From positions 66,144-130,143 of the forward strand of contig DASVRI010000025.1 in assembly GCA_036388675.1 (NCBI GenBank): a stretch of 64,000 nt of DNA. Direction: 5' to 3'. The first letter of the stretch is position 1; each line of letters begins with the position of its first letter. Shown here one piece after another: positions 58,203-64,000 of this stretch. The stretch comes from DASVUS01 sp036388675 (GTDB lineage: Bacteria; Armatimonadota; Abditibacteriia; Abditibacteriales; Abditibacteriaceae). Under the pieces are notes generated by a model, which saw only the letters and a program-made list of their open reading frames with translations, made no database searches and was not told where the DNA came from. The position numbers were made by a program, and so were the translations under genes.

Positions 58203-60242
58203 TTAGCGGCTGGGGCCAAGCACCGCGACGCTGGTCGGTTCGGCGGTGTTTTGCACAATGGTGAACTCGAAGCTGCCGTCGTCTCTGGCCTCGACGTTCC
58301 TGCCGTTGATTTGCACGAGGGCACCCGGCACCATCATGCCCGAAATGGTGACGCGACGATTGGTTTCCTTGTCGATGAGGCGCTGCACGATGAGCGCGGC
58401 CTCGTCGCGACGCAGCGGCTTGAGGGGCAGGAAGAAGTTCGACGGATAACCGACGATCAACTTGCCGCCCGCGGTGCGCGCCACGGATGAAGCCACAAAG
58501 ACATAGCCTTTGCCCCAGTTAGGAATGTTCTGTTCATCCAGAAAGCCGATGTCCTGCTGATTGGAACGCTTGGCCAAGTCTTCGAGACCCAGAGCACGCA
58601 CCACAACAGCGGTCGCTTCGACACGGTTGATGGGACGCGTCGGCTCGAACATATTGCTGCCGATACCGATCATCAAACCCTGACGCTGTGCCACGGCCAG
58701 GTAGCCGGCATACCAGTCGCTGGGCTTGACATCGACATAGCTCGGCGCACCGGATGGTTCCAGCGGCGTCTGCGGCACAACGGTGATGGTGCCCGTCAAC
58801 TTGGTGGACTCACCGTTGCGTGTCAGGTCGCGCGCAATGCACTCATAGGTGTAGCGGCCCGCCGGAGCATAACTGGTGTTGGTGGTGCCATCCCATACCA
58901 GCGTTTGCTCGCCGGGCTGGTAAACCGAATCTCGCTTGCCCAGCGTCTTCACAATCTGGCCCTTGGCGTTGCGGATGTTGAGCGTAACGGCGGAGCGCCG
59001 TCCCAGCACGAACTTGATGGCTGACACGTCGCGCAAGTCTTTGAGGTTGAGGCCGTTCAAGGTCATCACGGCATATTCGGAGCGCTGCGTGGCACGATTC
59101 GGGTAGAACAGGTTTGGACCGGCGCCATTCACAATGCCGATGCGCTGCAAACGGTCGATGGCGTTCTGATATTCGATGCCGCGCACATCAACCAGCACAT
59201 TGGTATTGCGGCTGGCCAGGAAGCGATCGGGAATAGCAAAGACCGTCAGCAGCGGAGCCGTAGAAAACGAGTACTTGATGGCGTTGCTTGAAATGGGCAC
59301 GCCCGAGTTGTCTTCGATGGTGGCAACGGCATAGAAAGTGGCCGGGGAGCGCTCAATCGGCTCCACACGAAACGACACGCTGCCCGCCGTGGTGTTGGCG
59401 TTGATGCTGCCCAGGTTCCACACCAGTTCACGCGCCGAAGCGTCGTAGTTCGGGCTGCCTGTAGCGGAGCCTTTGACGTAGGAGACCACATCATCCAGAG
59501 CAGAACGCAGCGTCACGCCGCGCGCCGCCGCTGTGCCCCGGTTGCCGTAGGTGAGAGTCACCAGCGCATGTGCGGGATTGTCATCGACCGGCGCAACGCG
59601 TAGCGACACGAAAAGGCCCGAGCGTCCCGGCACCGAAAGAGCCGGAGTGCCCGATGAATCGGGAAGTGCTGCCGTCGGTTGTCCGCTGGAGCCGCCTTCG
59701 GTTGCGGCCACAACAACCGGCGTGCTGGGTTGCACAACCATGGGAGAGCCTGCACCGGCGCCGACGGCGGTGCGCGGCAGCGGTGTCACTACGGTGCCCG
59801 GTGCCGGCGGTTTGTTGGTGCTGGAGGTCGCTTTGGACGTGGATGCTGCCGGTCTGGCGGCAGCGCTGGTGTTCTGTGCCAGACGTGGAATGGAGGTTGC
59901 ATCGTCCACCTGCACGCTGATGAGCTGGCGCTTGTCCGGGCCCTGATGCACTTCAACCAGCGTTGTGCCCGGCGAGACGCCTTCGACCTGAGCGCTGCCA
60001 CCGACAAAGATGCCGCGCACAACGTCTTCGTCCGCGGGAATGATGCGCGTGACACCGCTCATCGGCAGCGTCAAACGTCCGCCGCGTGTAATGTGAACCA
60101 CGTCCAGGCCATCGGCAGGTGTTGCCACCAAACGCGTCCCCGATTGCTGCGCGTGTGCTGCGGGCAAATTGCCCGGCGCAAGCACGATCGCTCCGCCTGC
60201 CACCGCGCATGCCACGGCAGAAGCCCAAGCCTTTAATTGCAT
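58203..60242 (-). CDS. Surface protein: secretin-type N-domain, FlgD-like Ig, SLH domains
   Basis: 679 residues. Signal peptide (SAVACAVAGGAIVLAPGNLPAAHA), then a domain like the pilus/secretin short N-domain (about 40-112: GGRLTLPMSGVTRIIPADED, then SAQVEGVSPGTTLVEVHQG). An Ala/Ser/Pro linker, a DUF11-like beta domain (about 205-335) and a FlgD-type Ig domain (VTLNIRNAKGQIVKTLGKRD, then APAGRYTYECIARD) follow. SLH repeats come next (about 510-620: YVDVKPSDWYAGYLAVAQRQ, RPINRVEATAVVVRAL). SLH domains bind wall polysaccharide, so it probably links an exporter or pilus to the wall. Confidence 0.82.
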   Translation of the reverse strand: MQLKAWASAVACAVAGGAIVLAPGNLPAAHAQQSGTRLVATPADGLDVVHITRGGRLTLPMSGVTRIIPADEDVVRGIFVGGSAQVEGVSPGTTLVEVHQGPDKRQLISVQVDDATSIPRLAQNTSAAARPAASTSKATSSTNKPPAPGTVVTPLPRTAVGAGAGSPMVVQPSTPVVVAATEGGSSGQPTAALPDSSGTPALSVPGRSGLFVSLRVAPVDDNPAHALVTLTYGNRGTAAARGVTLRSALDDVVSYVKGSATGSPNYDASARELVWNLGSINANTTAGSVSFRVEPIERSPATFYAVATIEDNSGVPISSNAIKYSFSTAPLLTVFAIPDRFLASRNTNVLVDVRGIEYQNAIDRLQRIGIVNGAGPNLFYPNRATQRSEYAVMTLNGLNLKDLRDVSAIKFVLGRRSAVTLNIRNAKGQIVKTLGKRDSVYQPGEQTLVWDGTTNTSYAPAGRYTYECIARDLTRNGESTKLTGTITVVPQTPLEPSGAPSYVDVKPSDWYAGYLAVAQRQGLMIGIGSNMFEPTRPINRVEATAVVVRALGLEDLAKRSNQQDIGFLDEQNIPNWGKGYVFVASSVARTAGGKLIVGYPSNFFLPLKPLRRDEAALIVQRLIDKETNRRVTISGMMVPGALVQINGRNVEARDDGSFEFTIVQNTAEPTSVAVLGPSR

Positions 60243-60434
60243 ACCCTCACCTCGTCTGGAGTACTCGATAAATGAAGCATAAAACGTTCACGACCAAAAT
60301 CATGAACAAAGGTGTGCCGCAGATTCGGCCATCAAACCGCTTCTATTATGCCACAGCGCTTTCGTCTTGTGTATTGGAGCCGCCAGGGGCCGCGACTTTT
60401 TTAGCATCTGCCAGGGGTAAACTTGCGGCAGGCG

Positions 60435-61388
60435 TCACTTTCGGGGCCGTGCCGTCAACTTCCACAATGGTGTGGGCAGTTTTTCGCTGGTGAGGAACAG
60501 GCTGTTGCTATCCAAACCGTAGCAGATGGCCTCTCCCTGTTGAGAAGTTGGCAACTCCCACGAACGCGGCCTGGTTTTCCACAACGCCTGCCAGGAAGTA
60601 TTTTTCGGTTTGAGCCATTCGTAAGCCTCGGTGTAGGTGCGCACCACGATGCGCGTGCCGTCGGGGCTGATGTCGCCGCCAGTCGTGAGACGTCCGAAAA
60701 AGCTGTCGCTGTTGATTGCGATGCTGCCCACCAGTTGCAACGTTTGTGAAGCGCCATCCGTGAACGGGCCGGGCGTGCTGTAAACCGCGCTGCCGCCCAG
60801 CGACTTGCTGACAAGGAACAACTGGCCGTCTGTCGTGGCCAGCAGGCTTTCCGCATCACGCGCGCCATCAGGATAATGCAGCGTCATCTGCTCGCAATCG
60901 ACGGCCAGCGTTTGCGGCGCGGCAGCGGCAGAAATATTCAGTTGCGGCTCGCGAAAACGATAGATTGTGATGCCGTTGTGTTCCGCATTATTATCCCCAA
61001 TATCACCGACGTACACCCAGGCGTTGTTCCCGCTCCCGGCAACGGCCATGTCTTCCCAGTCGCGCGCGATGGCGCCGTTTAAAGTGACAACAGCTCTGGT
61101 GTCGCCGGCCTGGTCAATCAAGAACAAGCGTGCTGTGTCGCCGGAATCATTATGTGTCCACAGCAGGCCGGGATAAAGGCGACTGGCGCCCATGCCAGAG
61201 CTTTCATCGATTTGAGGGTCTTTCAAGTCGCACAACTTCTGCGCTGTGTAGAGAGGCGGCGCGGCAGGTTTGGGAGGTTTGGGTGCTTTGCGAGTACTCG
61301 CGGCATAGGCCAGATGCAGCACATAAGCACCGCAAAAAGCCAGCAGAAGAAGAGACACACGCTTTACACCGCGAAAGTTGTGCGACAT
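60435..61388 (-). CDS. Secreted beta-propeller-like protein
   Basis: 317 residues. N-terminal signal/anchor (VSLLLLAFCGAYVLHLAYA), Pro-rich linker (APKPPKPAAPPL), then repeated motifs: DESSGMGASRLYPGLLWTHN, RLFLIDQAGDTRAVVTLNGA, DWEDMAVAG, YVGDIGDNNAEHNGITIYRF, ESLLATTDGQLFLVSKS. The WTHNDSGD and GDIGDN elements occur in a widespread group of secreted propellers of unknown function. The upstream gene is pyrE (41 bp away), so they may share a transcript. Confidence 0.7.
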   Translation of the reverse strand: MSHNFRGVKRVSLLLLAFCGAYVLHLAYAASTRKAPKPPKPAAPPLYTAQKLCDLKDPQIDESSGMGASRLYPGLLWTHNDSGDTARLFLIDQAGDTRAVVTLNGAIARDWEDMAVAGSGNNAWVYVGDIGDNNAEHNGITIYRFREPQLNISAAAAPQTLAVDCEQMTLHYPDGARDAESLLATTDGQLFLVSKSLGGSAVYSTPGPFTDGASQTLQLVGSIAINSDSFFGRLTTGGDISPDGTRIVVRTYTEAYEWLKPKNTSWQALWKTRPRSWELPTSQQGEAICYGLDSNSLFLTSEKLPTPLWKLTARPRK

Positions 61389-61428
61389 GCCGAGTTATCC
61401 TTGAGGGTCATCCCTGAATCTCAGATGG

Positions 61429-62073
61429 TTATCTCTGGTGATGTTGGGTGCTGCCCGGTTTTACCGCCGGGCCATATTTTTCGATGAGTTCGGGCGGGAC
61501 TTCGTCCGGTGCGTAGCTTTGAATGTCGAGTTGCAACAGGGCTTCGACGGGCACGCCAAAATTGACGTTCCCTCCACTGCGGTCGCATAACAAACCAACG
61601 CCCACGACTTCAGCACCGGCCCCGCGCACCAGCTCAACCACTTTGAGAGCCGAGCCACCTGTTGTTACGATGTCTTCCACGACGAGTACTCGTTCTCCCG
61701 GCTCCAGTCGAAAGCCGCGCCGCAAGGTAAAGCCGCGTCCGTCTTCGTCGCGCTCGGCATACACAGCGCGACAACCCAGTTGACGACCAACTTCAAACGC
61801 CAGAATGATGCCGCCCGTTACCGGCCCGACAACGCATTGCACATTTTGGTCGGCGAAGCGCCGCGCCAGTTCTTCACACAGGCGTGATGTGATGCGCGGC
61901 TGCTCCAGAATACGAAACTTTTCGATGTAGCGCGCCGAATGCCGCCCGCTGGCCAGGAGAAAATGACCTTCGAGCAGCGCACCGCTCTGCACAAAAAGCG
62001 CTTCGACCTGACTTGCGTCCAGGGACGGCTCATCGGTTGATTGTTGTGGTGTGGAAGACGTATCAGGGTTCAT
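61429..62073 (-). CDS. pyrE: Orotate phosphoribosyltransferase
   Basis: 214 residues. Transfers ribose-5-phosphate from PRPP to orotate in pyrimidine synthesis. FLLASGRHSARYIEKF, VVGPVTGGIILAFEVGRQLG, the flexible-loop Lys region replaced by ERDEDGRGFTLRRGF, and the PRPP motif VLVVEDIVTTGGSALKVVEL are present. The N-terminal 15 residues are Ser/Thr-rich. The ATG at 62073 is preferred; a longer frame reads through the gap from the upstream gene. Confidence 0.93.
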   Translation of the reverse strand: MNPDTSSTPQQSTDEPSLDASQVEALFVQSGALLEGHFLLASGRHSARYIEKFRILEQPRITSRLCEELARRFADQNVQCVVGPVTGGIILAFEVGRQLGCRAVYAERDEDGRGFTLRRGFRLEPGERVLVVEDIVTTGGSALKVVELVRGAGAEVVGVGLLCDRSGGNVNFGVPVEALLQLDIQSYAPDEVPPELIEKYGPAVKPGSTQHHQR

Positions 62074-62108
62074 AATCAGACCGATTTTAGGCGAAGCGCC
62101 GTGTCCTG

Positions 62109-63815
62109 TCAATTTTTGCGTGACGTTTGCGCCGTTCTTGCATCTGTCTGCACGCTCCACAAAGTGCGCCTCGATGGCGCATGATGATCGATTTTGCGCA
62201 ACGGCAGCGGCGCAGCGGAAAATCTGCGTGCGCGGTCGAGCGAAATTTCCAGATCAGCGATGTAGTCGATGCGCGCTTCGTGCAAGTAGTCGCCGAAGTG
62301 ATGCGCGCGCCAGCGGTCGGCTACCGTGTTGTTCATCAGCCCGTCGAGGTTGATGATCTTCAGATTTGAAAAGTAGGCCGGCACACCCGCATTGAACACA
62401 CCAATACGCGCCGAAGGCGGAACGCGCCGCTCCAGCCACCTGACGGACTCATAAGCACCGGGCTGCAAACGGTAAACAGCAGGCACGTCACGCGAAAACA
62501 AGAAGCACAGCAGCAGAGCATAAACGAGTACTCCAACGCCCGTTGCTGACCGCGCGCCCGGTGATTGCCCGCCTGGCGAGTGCGCCCACTGCGCATGACG
62601 CAGGCACAGCGCCGCGCCGCCATAAAATAATACGAAGAAGATGAGTCCCGGTTGTCCCCAGTACCACGCGCGGTGATCGGCGAAGAGCAGGCCGTAAACA
62701 CTGCCGCTCAGTAAGAGCATCGGCAGCAGCCAGGCCGCCATGCGGCACCACAGCGTTGCGGGCACGTCGTCTGAAATCTCTTTGTCTCGCAGCGCACGCA
62801 CACCGAGTGTGATGAACAAAAACAACACAATGGCTGCCGCGAGTGCAACGATGCTGTAAGCCATGTTGAAAAGCACTGTCGGTGCTACGGAAAACCACCA
62901 GGCGCGCAAGAATTCGGTCAGCACAAGTAAGCGCTCCCACGGAGCCAATGCACTGTAATCGCTGCCGGCCCACAGCATTTTCATAGCGCCGCTCTTCTGG
63001 CCAATGCTGCCTGTGGCCAGCAGCGAAAACACAAACCACGGTGCTATACCCAGCGCGAACGTCCCGCCGGTGAGCAATGCCACGCGCATGATGTCACGCA
63101 AGCGAGTACTCGATGCGCCCCGTGCAATGGCAATCGCGAGGTACAGCAGGCTCAGTGCAGCCAGTAAAATGCCTTCGGTGCGCGCCCAGAAAGCAAAACT
63201 GAGGCTCAAGCCAAAGAGCACAAGTGCGCGCGTCGGCACACTGCACCGGCTCTGTTGCAGGTGTGGCGCGATGTGCTCCTGAAAGACAATCATCACAACC
63301 ACAATGGCCAGCACATACAGCGTGCCCTCCATGCCCTGAAGCGCCACGCGCAGCGGAAGAGGATTCAGCAGCCAGAAGGCGCCGCCAATCCAGGCCCAGA
63401 AGCTTCCGGCAAAAGGGCGTAGCACGCGCACAAGGCCGAGCGATGCCAGAGCGTGCAACACAAAAGAGACGCAAAGGCAGGCGTGTAATAGCGCCAATCG
63501 GCCCGAAATGAACTTGGCCAAAACGGTCATCATCAGCATCCAGCCCGGATGATAGCCGTTGGTCAGCGTCTCGCCGTCGAAAGTTGAAACGCCGTGCTGC
63601 GCCAGGTTGCGCGCGACCTGAAGATAATAAAAGACATCATCCGGCATCACAGCCAGCAGCCACGACAGCGGGCGTTGCAGCATGACCATGCAAAAGCCGA
63701 TGTAACAGGCGGCAGCCAGACCAAAAAACAGCGGGCCACGGTTTTCCCAGCCGGCAGCGATGTTTTGGTGGCGTTGAATTGGTAGCGTCGAGGATATGGA
63801 GTGCGTCAAGGTCAT
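62109..63815 (-). CDS. GT-C-fold membrane glycosyltransferase-like protein
   Basis: About 568 residues with 10 or more TM segments. The first extracytoplasmic loop has MPDDVFYYLQVARNLAQHG and GETLTNGYHPGWML, the acidic DD pair and motif order of polyprenyl-sugar dependent GT-C enzymes (mannosyl/arabinosyltransferase and PMT relatives). The C-terminal soluble part (WLERRVPPSARIGVFNAGVP, then NLDGLMNNTVADRW) is common in the same group. It probably glycosylates envelope components. The ATG at 63815 is chosen because longer starts run into the terminator at 63881. Confidence 0.82.
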   Translation of the reverse strand: MTLTHSISSTLPIQRHQNIAAGWENRGPLFFGLAAACYIGFCMVMLQRPLSWLLAVMPDDVFYYLQVARNLAQHGVSTFDGETLTNGYHPGWMLMMTVLAKFISGRLALLHACLCVSFVLHALASLGLVRVLRPFAGSFWAWIGGAFWLLNPLPLRVALQGMEGTLYVLAIVVVMIVFQEHIAPHLQQSRCSVPTRALVLFGLSLSFAFWARTEGILLAALSLLYLAIAIARGASSTRLRDIMRVALLTGGTFALGIAPWFVFSLLATGSIGQKSGAMKMLWAGSDYSALAPWERLLVLTEFLRAWWFSVAPTVLFNMAYSIVALAAAIVLFLFITLGVRALRDKEISDDVPATLWCRMAAWLLPMLLLSGSVYGLLFADHRAWYWGQPGLIFFVLFYGGAALCLRHAQWAHSPGGQSPGARSATGVGVLVYALLLCFLFSRDVPAVYRLQPGAYESVRWLERRVPPSARIGVFNAGVPAYFSNLKIINLDGLMNNTVADRWRAHHFGDYLHEARIDYIADLEISLDRARRFSAAPLPLRKIDHHAPSRRTLWSVQTDARTAQTSRKN

Positions 63816-63880
63816 GAAATGCGTCGAGTACTCGGGCGTGAAATATGGTAAGGGTTTACCAAACAAGCTCTGACAAAGCA

Positions 63881-63911
63881 CAACGCCCGCAGCAAAGAGC
63901 TACGGGCGTTG
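63881..63911 (-). terminator. Terminator of the right-edge gene
   Basis: Arms CAACGCCCG (63881-63889) and CGGGCGTTG (63903-63911) with a loop of 13 bases, 44 bp after the stop of the partial gene at the edge. Confidence 0.7.
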
Positions 63912-63954
63912 CAGTCGAGAGTTCCTGTTCACTAGATAAGCTGAAAGCTTAGGC

Positions 63955-64000
63955 TTAGCTGGTGGTCAGGGCATTCTGTGCGACGTTGAAGACGGTCTGA
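63955..64000 (-). CDS. C-terminal end of a gene running off the right edge
   Basis: The last 14 codons before a TAA at 63955 read QTVFNVAQNALTTS. The frame is open to the window edge and a terminator follows the stop, so it is probably the end of a real gene. No family can be given from this length. Confidence 0.4.
   Translation of the reverse strand, partial: QTVFNVAQNALTTS

Overview
The window is about 57% GC and gene-dense. It carries a mix of housekeeping genes (aspS, ndk, ligA, groES-groEL, dnaE, hisD, pyrE, mgtE) and secreted or surface proteins. The surface set includes a type IV prepilin-like protein with the H-X9-DG C-terminal motif, a protein combining a secretin-type N-domain, a FlgD-like Ig domain and SLH domains, a very large S55 peptidase/beta-propeller protein, an outer-membrane barrel-like protein, a LytR-CpsA-Psr enzyme and a VanW protein. 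This points to a free-living diderm bacterium of the Armatimonadota/Abditibacteriota kind. That placement is an inference from gene content; no rRNA or tRNA gene was seen.

The strongest whole-window signal is the 8-bp palindrome GAGTACTC. I count 64 copies, about one per kilobase, where about one is expected by chance. It occurs in genes of all kinds (read as E-Y-S, V-L or S-T), in terminator loops, next to start codons and just after stop codons. It behaves like the cyanobacterial HIP1 octamer but has a different sequence.

Layout. 1-3.2 kb: prepilin-like and membrane/secreted proteins, all on the minus strand. 3.3-7.4 kb: aldo/keto reductase, a REP-associated transposase (RAYT) with three REP/BIME copies, and aspS. 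7.6-16.7 kb: EAL protein, ndk, C45-type NTN hydrolase, MEMO-family protein, ligA, a His/Gly-rich secreted protein and an AhpD-like protein. 16.9-19.6 kb: BON lipoprotein, then groES-groEL with a consensus promoter and a perfect CIRCE operator. 19.6-22.4 kb: an AT-richer accessory island bounded by groEL and a duplicated copy of the groEL 3-prime end. It holds an overlapping two-gene module (unknown protein plus 4-TM protein), fragments resembling a restriction-modification methylase C-terminus, a YoeB-type toxin-antitoxin pair with a visible operator, and an orphan DUF433 gene. 22.4-28.7 kb: VanW, DUF6807, LCP, thioredoxin and Bcp genes. 28.7-30.6 kb: an acyltransferase flanked by a gene and its decayed partial copy, the latter split by a 172-bp MITE. 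30.7-35.6 kb: dnaE with an in-frame 336-residue intein and tandem DnaA boxes upstream. 35.7-40.0 kb: mgtE, a Gfo/Idh/MocA oxidoreductase and hisD. 40.5-45.0 kb: a REC-PASx6-GGDEF-EAL protein facing a lone receiver. 45.5-52.3 kb: TPR-like protein, Tat-type superoxide dismutase, M50 protease, MrfA-type helicase and barrel protein. 52.8-64 kb: S55/propeller protein, SLH protein, propeller protein, pyrE and a GT-C-like membrane protein.

Mobile DNA is small and non-autonomous apart from the RAYT: REP/BIMEs, two two-copy MITE-like families, and one TA-flanked MITE. The best candidates for something undescribed are the GAGTACTC repeat, the dnaE intein with a PD-(D/E)XK (Vsr/DUF559-like) nuclease instead of LAGLIDADG, and the two-gene module in the groEL-adjacent island.
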